Part shown: piece after piece, positions 37,503 through 48,865 of the stretch
Layout: each line of letters begins with the position of its first letter
Position numbering within the stretch: the first letter of the stretch is position 1
Assembly: GCA_905183005.1 (NCBI GenBank)
Contig: CAJJDO010000092.1
Location: 338,157-402,156, forward strand
Direction: 5' to 3'
Length of the DNA: 64,000 nt
Source: Paramecium pentaurelia
Taxonomy: Eukaryota; Ciliophora; Oligohymenophorea; Peniculida; Parameciidae
The notes under the pieces: model-generated
What the model was told of the DNA's origin: nothing
Seen by the model: the letters and a program-made list of their open reading frames with translations, nothing else
Database searches by the model: none
Program-made: the position numbers and the translations under genes

Positions 37503-38509
37503 ATGTCAGAATAGTTCATTACAAAAAAACATAAATTTGAAAACAAAGCTAAATCTTAAAATTAAAAAGCAAGGTTTCTAAATGATAAAGAAGAAAATGA
37601 ACATCCCCCTTAGATGAGAAATGCATAACGGTTTTTGTAATCCCATTTTTTTATCAAGAAAGTCGAAAACCAAAGGCAACTTAGGAGCTGATCACTCTTC
37701 CTTAACCATCTATCCATTATGCTCAACCTGTAATTAATTAACCATTAACTTTTATTTAGTATGTTCCAAAGCCAATTCCTGTACCTGAGGCAATTAAATA
37801 GATTGACAAGAAAATTAAGGCTTATCATAGATTGATGGAAAGGGAAAGAAAAGAGAAATTATTACGAGAACAATAAGAGATGTAGAAATTAAATGAAAAT
37901 GAAGAGGATCAGAAAAAAGCTTTAGATTTTATGACAAATCCTTAGATAGTTGATTAATAAGAGTAAGAGGAAGAATAAGAGTAAGAAGAGGATTAATAAG
38001 AACTACTATCTGAGGAACCAAGAGTTTAAGATCAATAACCAATATCAATAAGTGAAAAGGTTTCATATTCTGAGGAAGTAAAAAAAAGAGAATAGATTTA
38101 TGATCATACACTTTAAAGGATGTATGAAAAAAGATAAAATCCAGTATTATTTGCAGGAATATCACATAATCTATTAAGAGAAATTAAAAAAGAAGCCTCC
38201 TATTTTAAATATTACATCAAAAAATAAGGTATCAAAGGGAAATGGAAGGATGGATCCTGAAGAACATAAATTGAGAGTGTATAATAGGGAAAATGTTCCA
38301 ACAATGCCAGATTTGATAATTCCGTCGTTTACAATAAAAAAGGATCAAATGGCTAAAAATATCTTGGCATATTTAGTAAATATATTAAATTGATATAATT
38401 CAAATAGAAAGAATATACCCCATTATTTAGGGGATATAAGAATTACGAATATCCAAAATGTGTGTAAAATATTCTTTAAGAAGAGATGGACTCACTGCCT
38501 AAATAATGA
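37503..38509 (+). CDS. Conserved hypothetical coiled-coil protein (304 aa)
   Basis: Three introns (26 nt near 37636, 34 nt near 38230, 32 nt near 38379) give exactly 305 codons. The N-terminus is basic; a Pro-rich linker (YVPKPIPVPEAIKQ) leads to a Lys/Glu coiled coil (KIKAYHRLMERERKEKLLRE) with an acidic Glu/Gln run, then a compact C-terminal part (MAKNILAYLKEYTPLFRGYK, ending EEMDSLPKQ). The C-terminal block looks like a conserved module of ciliary or flagellar proteins, but I cannot name it. The 34-nt intron is at the long end for this genome. Confidence 0.7.
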
Positions 38510-38606
38510 TATTATTATTTATTTTATGATTATTTTGAATTTATTAGTATTGCTACTTGTTTAAAATATTAATGGAAATGAATTAGCGGGACATTATTGA
38601 ATAATA

Positions 38607-38621
38607 AACGCGGGTTTCAAA
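38607..38621. promoter_or_regulatory. GC-rich element upstream of coiled-coil gene
   Basis: AACGCGGGTTTCAAA, about 27-40 bp upstream of the start at 38648. A close relative on the other strand lies 25-38 bp upstream of histone H2A (62072-62085, GTTTCAAACCCGCC). The common core is GCGGGTTT-AAA. In a genome this A/T-rich the match is notable. A cell-cycle promoter element is a guess. Confidence 0.3.
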
Positions 38622-38647
38622 TAAATAATTATTTATAATATAATAAA

Positions 38648-39050
38648 ATGGCTACTACAAGAATTCCATTTTCAAATGTTACCTAAGTCAACAAAGGTGA
38701 TAAACTATCTACAACACTTGGGGAGAAAGTAGAGAAGAGTGCAAATGCAGAAAAGTAAATTCTACCTACAAACGCAGAAATTAATAATGTGAAAAATTCT
38801 TTAGATGAGTTATAATTAGAGAACATGGATAAATAGACACTTATATAATAACTAAAAATGCATAAAATGATATTGAAGCATTGTTTTGATGAAAATGATA
38901 TTGTAAAATTATTTGAATGATTATTTTAAGTTGAGAGAACGAATAGCAGCAATAGAAGCATAATTCAGTAATTTGTAAGATGAAATTGAATTAAGAGATA
39001 ATGTGATATTAGAATTAAGTGAGAAACTTGAATAGAAGGAAAAAGAGTGA
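38648..39050 (+). CDS. Small coiled-coil protein (124 aa)
   Basis: One 28-nt intron (near 38898) leaves 125 codons. After a short polar N-terminus (MATTRIPFSNVTQ) the protein is a continuous amphipathic helix of Leu/Glu/Lys/Gln, split by the intron between residues of the heptad pattern (LRERIAAIEAQFSNLQDEIE, ELSEKLEQKEKE). It resembles small tropomyosin- or kinetochore-like coiled coils; no family assigned. The GC-rich element shared with H2A in its promoter may point to cell-cycle expression. Confidence 0.7.
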
Positions 39051-39343
39051 TTATTATTTTGTTATTATATTTTTGTTTAAACCCATATAAAAATGAATAA
39101 TCAAAAAACAAAAGAATTCATTTATTAAATATAAAAGTAAGGTATTTTTTTAATTTATTTTGATTTAGTTTTGATGGTTTGCATTCAATTTATTCATACA
39201 AGTGATACCCAATCAAGCAACCAAGATTCCAATTAGTTTATAAAGAGATATTTAAGCTTTTTGCTTTTTAATATAGAATTCTCAATTGATTCTTTGAATT
39301 TATAGGATATTTGAATTTGTGTATATAATATGGATTATAAAAT

Positions 39344-41265
39344 TCAATTTAATTCTGAAGCATATTATTTAAGGGAATGTGGAACTGATTTAGCACCACC
39401 TTCATTTTTATTCATCTCAGTATCAACAATAAAACATAACAATAAAGTATCAACTCCCATACCATATAGATTCATAAACATCTTGCCAATCATATATGAT
39501 ATCAAAATGAAAGCCTAAAAAAATACTATGAATATAAGATTTACTAAAGTTGGAGCAATTGGATTGAAGATATTGTTTTTATAAGCATCAGCCTTAGTGA
39601 TAATCAAGTAACAAATGAAAGAGGATGAGGCTGATATAAATATGGCACCCAAAAACTCAAATAGTTCACCCACTATCATTTATAATTGATATAATTCATA
39701 CATCCATGAGTGATAGCTACACGTGTAGCATTTCTTAAGATGAGATAAAAGGCATCATATGCAGAATTACAAAAACTCTATCCTGTTAATGCCATCATTG
39801 TATATGCATTTTAATTCAAGAATCTTATGAATTTCTCAAAACATGAGACATAATATTTAGCACATCTTAAAGCATATCCTAAAGCATTATTGTCACCTTA
39901 AACTGAATTTTTTAATTATTTCTATTTATTTAAATTTTTATAAATACATGGAAAAACTCTAATATAAATTTAATTGTCCAAACAATAGCCAAAATTAAAG
40001 AACCAAATAATAGACTACCAAAATTAGTAGTAAATCCACGACAAAAACTTTTTAAAATACTACTACTTAATGGATAACCTTAATGACTGTAATACCAAAA
40101 GCAACAACAACTACTTATAACAAATTGACAAAGTGCTAATGCAAAACATACATTCCAAATCAATCCAAAAAAGTATAGACATAATTGCCAACCTGTTTTT
40201 GCATCCCATTATAATTCCACATAAGGACTATATTAACTCTTATTAATCTCATTTGAAGTTGAATATATTATAGCTGAGAATATTAACCAATAAGCAAAGA
40301 ATCCCAATACTAAGATTAAAATAAATACTGGAACAAAAAGAGCCTACCATTCTTCTCTTGTAAAATCAGCAGCTGTTTTTAAAACTTGAATAGCTTATGA
40401 AATCTTTTTAGCCAAACATAGAATTATTAATAATGATAATCCTCCTATACTCCAAAATACATATGCTATTATTTCTAATTATTAAGCATCATCTATAACT
40501 CTATATTCTTAATAATGGCCTTTAGATTGTAAATAAGCAACTGTTCCTATGGCTCCTACTATCAATAAATAAATCAATATCATTCCCCATACTATACAAC
40601 CTGCAGCTAATCTTATCAAAAATGTTAACAATATAGCCATAAAAAATGCAATTCCAGCACAAGCCAAAATTATTGGCCATGTTTCTTCAATGTCTGCATA
40701 ATGTCTTTAAAATCCACTTATATCTACAAGATTGCTTATCAATTCTTAATATTTCTCATCTACTTTTAGAGTAGGAAAGCACAAAGTAAGTAATTAAGCA
40801 CTGGCATAAGGTGCTGTTTATGCAGAACATTAATAACAAGGAAGTTCTTTGCCAACTCCACTTTCTCCAGGACAATCTGAAACACAATATGATTCTGATT
40901 AAGTGATAATGTAGATATTTGGGTAGTTTTTGAGATCACCTCTTCCACATTGTCTTTATTACTATTATTATTATATCTTTAGTTTACACTATCATATGGC
41001 AAATATATTTTGGAAGCATCTCCTGTATCCCATGACTTTATTGCACAAAATATCATTAATGCCCAAACAGATAAATAGAGTATTACACATATGATATCTT
41101 GACATCCTCTTTATTCAATAGGACCATGTTTCAAATCTTGATTCAATTTACGACCTAGAATAATAGATATAGCTATTTACCTGTGTAATAAACATCTTGT
41201 TCAGGATATTCAAATTGTTGTTGTCCATGATTATTGTAATCTGCAAGTAAGACTTTATTAGACAT
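39344..41265 (-). CDS. Choline transporter-like protein, SLC44 family (604 aa)
   Basis: Multi-pass plasma-membrane or mitochondrial transporter; family members carry choline and related amines. Four introns (26, 26, 26 and 29 nt) leave exactly 605 codons. Family features in order: RGCQDIICVILYLSVWALMI (first helix after a cytoplasmic N-terminus), a Cys-rich extracellular loop (CVSDCPGESGVGKELPCYQC), about nine further helices (for example FMAILLTFLIRLAAGCIVWG), the conserved ALRCAKYYVSCFEKFIRFLN followed by AYTMMALTGQSFCNSAYDAF, and the C-terminal NLYGMGVDTLLLCFIVDTE. Length is close to the usual 650. It is read away from the RPC2 gene with about 790 bp between. Confidence 0.93.
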
Positions 41266-42053
41266 TATAAATATAAACCATAATAGAATGATGTCACATT
41301 ATAAAATATATAAATATAGAACAAAAATGAATGAATGTAGATCGATTCGAGGAATTTCATATTGAGTTATCAATATGGAATGCCTTTTGAGTGGTCGTAA
41401 ATAAATTGGCTAATTCTACCATCTTTATAAATGAAGTCAAAATATAAAGGCACGAGAATAGTCAACATCACTTCATTTCAAGAATAAATTTATTTTTTAA
41501 TTTCAAAACCTTATGAATAAAGTTAACATTTATTTGTCATCTCTTAAATAAATACATGATCTTTAAAATAAAATCTATAAAGATTTCTAACTTTTTATCC
41601 TGCAAGAATGTTTTATAATGCTAATTTGAGTAGTTTATCTTCAATCTCAATAGATTGAAAAATATAGAAGTTGAAATAAGCACAACTAAGAAGGAAAACT
41701 ACTTAATTGACATTTCTGATGAACATAAATTAAATTAGGATGATAGATGAAATATTTATGGCATTTTAGTCCCATTAACATATTATCTGTCATTTCTTTG
41801 TATTCATTATCAAGATATCTTAATATGAGAATACATTATTAATTTATTCCCTTATTGTACTACTTATAAAATTGATATCTATTATTTGTTATTGAGTAAT
41901 GAATTGACTTTCTATGATTACAAATTATAATACATTTAGAATATATTGCATAACAGATTCTTCAGAGGACATATCTTCTGTAGGCAGGGTTTTTCAATAA
42001 ATAGATACCTTCTGAATTGTTAGAATTATTGTCACCTTTAATTAATAAAATTA
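41266..42053 (+). pseudogene. Coding-like tract with TGA breaks, unresolved
   Basis: Two plus-strand frames look protein-like but are interrupted. One runs MNVDRFEEFHIELSIWNAF then TGA (41398), VVVNKLANSTIFINEVKI and, after another TGA, IKISNFLSCKNVLQCQFEQF. The other, from ATG 41338, reads PFEWSQINWLILPSLQMK to a TGA near 41554. TAA/TAG appear as Gln in both. I could not place 20-35 nt GT...AG introns that join them. It may be a decaying gene or one with unusual introns; no function assigned. The promoter of RPC2 must lie within its 3' part. Confidence 0.3.
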
Positions 42054-45000
42054 ATGATTTCAGAGAAGGATAAACTAATCACTTCTTATCTATCTTTTCG
42101 TGGATTACAAAAACAACACATTGATTCTTTCAATTACTTCATAGAATAGCGTTTAGAATAAATAGTGAAATCACCTTTAAATTAGAGAATTACTTGTGAA
42201 AGTGATTCATCCTTTCTTTTAGAGTAAAATAATATTCATCATAATCTTATAGGTATTTATCAATCAGAGTGGAAAATCCAACATTCACTAGCAGTTGGGA
42301 TAAGTATTCTTTAAAAAGTCCTTTATATCCACACGAATGTAGATTGAATGATTAGACATATGCAGGAGATATCTAGTAAGACATTTTAAAATTTTAAATA
42401 GTGTGAATGTGCGTATTCATATGAAGGGTAGAGAGCCAATTGAAGAGAAGAATGTATTAATTGGACGTATGCCAATAATGTTGGGATCAAAGAAATGTAA
42501 TTTATCAGGTAAGACTGAATAAGAGATTTTTTAATATGGAGAATGTCCATATGATCCAAAAGGTAAGAATAGAATTTTTTAGATTTTTAGGTTATTTTAT
42601 TATTGAAGGTAATGAGAAGGTTATTCTAATATTAGAATAGATTGTTGATAATAGAATTATTGTTGATATTGATAATAAGACAGATTAGTATGTGTCTACA
42701 GTTTAATCATATCAATTAGAAACTAAATCAAAAGCATCAATAATTTTAAAAAAGAATAAATTTTATGTGAAATCTTCAAGTTTTAAAGATGCTCCTCTTT
42801 TTATTGTTTTTAAAGCATTAGGTATTGTTAATGATAAAGAAATTATTGAATTAATTGGAACCGAACCAAGTATAGTAGAGAAATTGTTAATGAGTTTTTA
42901 GGATACATCAGATGAAAAAGTTAAAACCTAATAAGATGCATTATAATATATTGGAAAATTAATTACTAGTAAATTTGGTGGTTAATCATCTAATTAAGCA
43001 GAATAAGCCAGAGAAAAATTAGCATAAGTCTTTTTGGCACATGTTAATTGCAAAAAATATGATTTCTATCCTAAAGCTATATATCTAGGATAAATGGTTA
43101 GAAGATTAATATTAGCAATGGAAGATAAAAGATTTGTTGATGATAAAGATTATTATGGAAATAAAAGAATGAGATGTGCAGGAAATCTTCTTGAATTATT
43201 ATTTGAAGATTTATTTAAAGGATTAAATTCAACTATATCTAGTATACTCAAAAAGGAATTAGGTAAAGCTAATTGTAAATTCACTCCTAAAGATGTTACT
43301 ATGAAAATGAAAGAATTTGGAGTAGATATCACTAAAGGATTAAATAGAGCAATTAAAACAGGAAAATGGACTATTTAAAGATTTCATATGGATAGATAAG
43401 GAGTTACATAATTATTAGCTAGAATATCATATACATCTGCTCTTGGTATGTTAACTAAAATGAGAAGTCAAGTCTAAAAAACACTTAAAGTTAGTGGACC
43501 AAGAGCTTTAGTTGGATCTTAATTTGGAATGATTTGTCCTGCAGATACTCCTGATGGTGAAGATTGTGGTTTAGTTAAGACTTTAGCATTATTAACACAT
43601 ATAACTTAAGAAGATATATAAGATAGTGTTTATAAAATTATATTAACAATGGGAGTAGAAGATATATGTCATTTTAAACCAAGTGAATTTCATAAAAATT
43701 ATATTGTTTATTTAAATGGTATTATAGTGGGAATGCATGCTAGACCTTAAACTTTTGTTGATTAATTAAGAATATTAAGAAGGAGAGGTAAGATTAATGA
43801 ATTTGTTTCAATACATAAGGATGATTTAAGGAAAGTTGTAAATATATCTGGTGATAGTGGTAGATTAGTTAGACCATTGATTCTTGTAAAAGATGGTAAA
43901 CCTTAATTAACTTAAATTGATATGATTGATTTCAAGTAGAATGATGCAAAAACTGTATTTTCAAATTATGTTAAAAATGGGAAGATAGAATATTTAGATG
44001 TTAATGAATCTGATAATGCATTTATTGCATTAACTATAAATGATGTTACAATTGAGACTACTCATTTAGAAATAGATTAAATGACAATTCTTAGTTGTGT
44101 AACTGGGTTAGTTCCATTTCCACATCACAATCAAAGTGCACGTAATACATTTTAATGTCAGATGGGTAAATAATCTTTAGGTATAATTGGAATGAATACA
44201 TAAATAAGATGTGATACTTAATTGTATCAATTAATATATCCACAAACTCCTTTAGTTCGTACTGTGTCTATGGAAGCTGTCAATCAACATAGATTACCTG
44301 CTGGACACAATGCTTAAGTAGCAGTAATGAGTTATTCATGTTATGATATAGAAGATGCATTAATAATGAACAAATCTTCTTTAGATAGAGGATTTGGTAG
44401 AACTGCAGTCTATAAAAAATCAGTTACTGAATGCGAAATCAATTAAAGAAATAAGGAAAGTAGATTTAATGAGAGAATTGATGAACCACCAACTAAAACA
44501 CATAATACAAAAAAGAAATTTATTAAGAAATATCATGCTCTTGATAGTGATGGTATAACTAAAGTAGGTGCATAATTACATCATGGAGATATATATGTTA
44601 ATAAAAAGACACCTTAAGTTCCAGATAATCCTTAAATTGAAAATATATAAATAGCAGATACTCCATCTGTATTTAAAGAAAAGTGGCCATATACTGTAGA
44701 TAGAGTATTAATTATTAATAATACTAATGATGGAACTGAAAAAATCAAAACAGTTAAAACAATCTTTAGATAAATAAGAAGACCTGAATTTGGTGATAAG
44801 TTTTCAAGTCGTCATGGTCAAAAAGGTGTTGTTGGTCTTATTGTTAATTAAGAAGATATGCCTTTTAATGAAAGAGGATGGTGTCCTGATTTAATTATGA
44901 ATCCTCATGGTTATCCATCTAGAATGACAATTGCTAAATTAATGGAACTATTATGTGGTAAATTGGGAGCTTTGGAAGGTAAATTTAAATATGGTACTGC

Positions 45001-45532
45001 CTTTGGAGGTGAGAATGTATTATAGGTAGGAGAAGAATTATTAAAAAGAGGATTTCATTATTAAGGAAAAGATTGTTTAATATCTGGAATTACTGGAGAA
45101 TATATGGAATGTTATGTATATTAAGGACCTATTTTCTATTAAAGACTTAAGCATATGGTGATTGATAAAATTCATGCTAGAGCTAAAGGACCAATGGAAA
45201 AACTTACTCGTTAACCTGTTGAAGGTAGAGCTAAGGATGGTGGTTAACGTATAGGAGAAATGGAGAGAGATTGTTTTTTAGCATATGGTGCTTCAAATTT
45301 ATTAATTGAAAGATTATTAATATCAAGTGATCCATTTAATGTATATGTTTGTGAAATATGTGGAATGTTTAAGAGTGATTCAGTTTGTAGAGGTTGTAAT
45401 ACAGATAAAGTATATTAAATTAGATTGCCATATTGTTGTAAATTATTATTTTAAGAACTTTTGGCAATGAATATTAAACCAAAATTATAATTAGTACCTT
45501 CTCATGAGAGATAAGAGTATACAATGAATTGA
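42054..45532 (+). CDS. POLR3B: DNA-directed RNA polymerase III subunit RPC2 (second-largest subunit, 1,131 aa)
   Basis: Catalytic-core subunit of RNA polymerase III, which makes tRNA, 5S rRNA and other small RNAs in the nucleus. Three introns near the 5' end (29, 26 and 28 nt) leave 1,132 codons, matching the human length of 1,133. The N-terminus FRGLQKQHIDSFNYFI and the segment IGRMPIMLGS...LSGKT are those of the Pol III paralogue rather than Pol I or II. Other landmarks: QFGMICPADTPDGEDCGLVK, MEAVNQHRLPAGHN, DIEDALIMNKSSLDRGFGRT, RRPEFGDKFSSRHGQKGVVG (active-site loop), and the C-terminal zinc site CEICGMFKSDSVCRGC followed by LPYCCKLLFQELLAMNIKPK. The exact codon count supports the start at ATG 42054. 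Confidence 0.97.
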
Positions 45533-45676
45533 AAATATTTATTTATTAATTATTTTATAAATACAGTCATTTTTTATTAATATTCTTGATTGCTGTTAAA
45601 TTAATTCTAAGAAATAGTGATATAGATATATGTTAATAAGTTTAGAAAATGAATCAATAAAAATTCTTTATTTATT

Positions 45677-45678
<2 letters not shown>

Positions 45679-45708
<30 letters not shown>
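45679..45708 (+). repeat. (TAA)10 repeat abutting a start codon
   Basis: Ten TAA triplets directly before ATG 45709 and in phase with it. They are also in phase with an upstream ATG at 45649, with no TGA between. In this code TAA is Gln, so the tract is either 5'-untranslated or an N-terminal run of ten glutamines. Confidence 0.85.
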
Positions 45709-45710
<2 letters not shown>

Positions 45711-46727
45711 GAATAAAATGACAATTCATGAAATGAAACAAATTTTAGAATAAAAAATTGATTTTAATTGTTAAGCTACTTAAATTGCCATGAATAAATT
45801 AGGTTTAAGTTAAAAGACATTTTAAAAGATTAGTTATTTGGAATATATGACTTAAAATAATAGCTAGTAAGATTATTTTTCATATTTACATTCGATTGTA
45901 ATGAACATTAAAAAATTGCAGTAAGAAATAGCTAAAATGAATTTAAAAGATAAATCTATAGATTGTACAGAACCAGAAAATATAGATGAGATTATAGCAT
46001 TATTGGATTAACGAATGTAGAAGAAAATAACTAGCAACAGTTAACCTCGTATAATATCATACAGAGAGAAAACTCTAGAGAGAGATGAGAAGAAATCAAG
46101 AATTATAAAAATGAATCATTAATAGATAAAATCAATAACAGAGAGAACAATTTAATAGCAACAATCGCCACCTAAAGATCAAAATACTTTCATTTCTCAA
46201 AATACAGAAAGAATCATACACAAGAGTAAAGTTGTGCATTATGGATAGAGTTGACAATTTCCAACAATTAAAGTGTTGCTGATTTGTATTCTAAACAATA
46301 AGCTTCAATTGAAGCAAGTACTATGGAATAATTAAATGAATCATTACGTAAATAAATACCTGACAAAAATCTAACAATAATGACAGGAATTCGTTAAAGA
46401 TTGAAGGATAGCAATTGTAGCAAATAAGCTATTGATGAGTTTATGAATAGAATTGCTAAATTAAGAAGTGTATCATAATAATCAATAGAAAGTAATAGGA
46501 AGATCTCAACTTAAGCAATCAAATTTGTAAAAAAGAAGAATTCTAATATCATAACAACAAAATTAGGAATGATGTTGAAAAAAGAAAAATTAATTCTTCC
46601 TGAGGAACCCATAAAAGTTCATCAATTAAAAATAGGAAGTATTATGGGTGTAATCTCGAGAATTAAGAATCAAAAATCAAAATCAAAATCAAAAATGTAT
46701 TAACAGCTCAACAATGAGATCTAGTGA
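45709..46727 (+). CDS. Hypothetical basic helical protein (331 aa, or 351 with upstream start)
   Basis: One 23-nt intron at 46226-46248 joins two frames into 332 codons. The N-terminal half has helices with hydrophobic heptads and Gln (TIHEMKQILEQKIDFN, IDEIIALLDQRMQKK); the C-terminal half is basic and Ser/Lys-rich with another helical segment (AIDEFMNRIAKLRSVSQQ), ending in a short KSKSKSK run. No domain recognised. I chose ATG 45709, the first Met after the TAA repeat; ATG 45649 is in frame and would add an N-terminal Gln-10 extension. It follows RPC2 on the same strand. Confidence 0.7.
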
Positions 46728-47012
46728 TAAGATTTTCATTATGATTTATATTGTATTGATTTTAAATTATTTTTATTTACTTATAATAGCTATATTTCAA
46801 AAAATAACCTTTATAACCAAATACCAAAGAACATAAATAAAATAAGATAATAGGAAAAAGAGACTTATTGCTATTTCTATTTATATTCATGAAAATTTAT
46901 GTATCATTATCAATTCATCGAAATAATTGTGAAATCTTTTGTACTTAAATTGATATGAAATAATGAAAATATGATAATGTATGAATTTTATGTTATTAAT
47001 ATAATAATTTTT

Positions 47013-47840
47013 ATGTTTAAAGGAAAAAGAGTACATTCTTAATTAATTGATATTTCATTACATGGCACTCTCTTTAAGTTTGTTAAACATCCAAAATTAA
47101 ATGCTTTTATTAGTATTGGCAATGATCATGATTTATCAGTTTGGGATTTGGAATCTTTAAATTTAATATACAAAAAAGAAGGAAATGAATATGCAATTGC
47201 AGATGCTCTTATTCATAATGATTATCATATTATTGCTTCAGTAAATGGAACTTTAAAAATATTTAAAGGAGATGAAGAACCTAAAGTAACTTAATTACCA
47301 GAAATTCCTCTTTCAATATGTGTTCATAAAGATTAACTATATGTTGGTACAACATCTGAAAAATTATTAATATACGATTTAGACACTGTTGAATTAAAAT
47401 CTATCTAAAACAAACAACCTTGGGTAACTTAACTAAGATCTCATGATGATACATTATACATTATGGGAAATAAAATATCATTTAATGAGAATACTGTTGA
47501 TTTAGGGCATAAAGGTTAAATTATGCATCACTCTATTCTTGGAAATAAAATTTTAACCGGAGATTCTAGTGGCAAAGCTATATTATCTACATTCCCAGAA
47601 TTTACAAAGCTTTATGAATATCAAATGGAAAGTGCTGTGGTTTAGCTTGCCATTATAGAAAATAAAGAACAATTATCCTTAATTATTGGTACTCTTGATC
47701 CAGGAATTGTTATCATAACAAATGGAGAAATCACAAAGATTGAAGACAGAGCTGCTCCATTTATAATTTGTTCTTAAAATAGAATAATTAACAGATCAAA
47801 TATCTTAACAAGATAAGCATATTGTGATGTTTATGAATGA
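47013..47840 (+). CDS. Small WD40-like beta-propeller protein (275 aa)
   Basis: Intron-free, 276 codons. Repeats of about 40 residues with small-hydrophobic strands and terminal D/N: AFISIGNDHDLSVWDLESLN is a clear WD40 blade, followed by ASVNGTLKIFKGDE, LYVGTTSEKLLIYDL, ILTGDSSGKAILS and LIIGTLDPGIVIIT. Length fits a six-to-seven-bladed propeller. Gene layout and size recall WDR55/PAK1IP1-type or chromatin-associated small propellers; no finer assignment. Convergent with the Rab gene, 74 bp apart. Confidence 0.75.
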
Positions 47841-47914
47841 TATAATGATATCTATTACATCTGTTTAAGTTAATCAGTATTAATAAAAATTAGTAATATA
47901 GATGATGTATATAT

Positions 47915-48579
47915 TCAACAACATTCTTTTTTCTTTGCTTTATTTCTATCATTATTATCATTTTTAATAACAAAAGAACTTTCATTTTAATAAATTAATA
48001 CCTTTTTATTATACTTTCTTCTAATTTAATGACTCCTTTCTCTATCATTGATTCCACAAGCTCATAAAATATCAAATCTACTTTGTCATTCAATTTAACA
48101 CTTATTTAATAACTACGAGTAAAATTATGTTATTATGCAAATTGATTTAAATATTCTTCTGTTTAGTATTCTTCTCTCTCTCCTTATAATAAGTCTGTTT
48201 TATTTTGAATTAAGAATATAGGAACTTCATCAGCAATATCTTTAACAACATTACGCCAAGACAAAGCGGCTTCCAAAGATTTCTTATTTGTGATGTCACA
48301 CATAATTAAACAACCTTTTGCTTATCTTATAAACATTTTAGATAAATTTTAAAATCTCTCTTATCCTTTGAATTTAATTTAATTATTACCAGCCACATCC
48401 CATATTTATAACTTCAATTTTGTTCCATTTTTTGTAATCCACTTTAAAGTGAAATCACAACCAATTGTTGCACTATGATTATGATCAAACTCATTAAAAC
48501 AATATTACTATAACAATGATGTCTTTCCAGCATATGACTCTCCAACTACAATTATTTTTACTACTTATGGTTCATCCAT
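47915..48579 (-). CDS. Rab-family small GTPase (205 aa)
   Basis: Membrane-traffic switch. Introns of 24 and 23 nt leave 206 codons. The G domain has KIIVVGESYAGKTSLLQQY (P-loop), ATIGCDFTLKW (effector/switch I with the conserved Thr), WDVAGQERFQNLSKMF (switch II), FLIQNKTDLLQ (NKxD) and a divergent SxK position (QISVK). The C-terminus, produced only after removing the second intron, is KKKECC, a double-cysteine prenylation signal typical of Rabs. The basic WDVAGQE (rather than WDTAGQE) resembles Rab7/Rab32-like proteins, but the subgroup is not certain. Confidence 0.92.
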
Positions 48580-48865
48580 TTTTATTATATATATATATAT
48601 TTATCTATTTAATTCCTTTCTTATATCTTAATATCTTTGAAAATTAAAGATAATGTTTTAATAGTATCTGAAGAATAAGGGAAATAAGTTCTGAATAATA
48701 AAACAACTTTTAAAACATTAGATAACTTTTCAGATTGTTTGATTGCAAATCTATTTATGTATTATATTCATTTAAGATTAATATATAGAGTTCCTTTTTA
48801 AATTTGTAATCTTATTATATCAAAAGAACTAGAGATGTGTTAGAATATAATTAATTGATATATTT

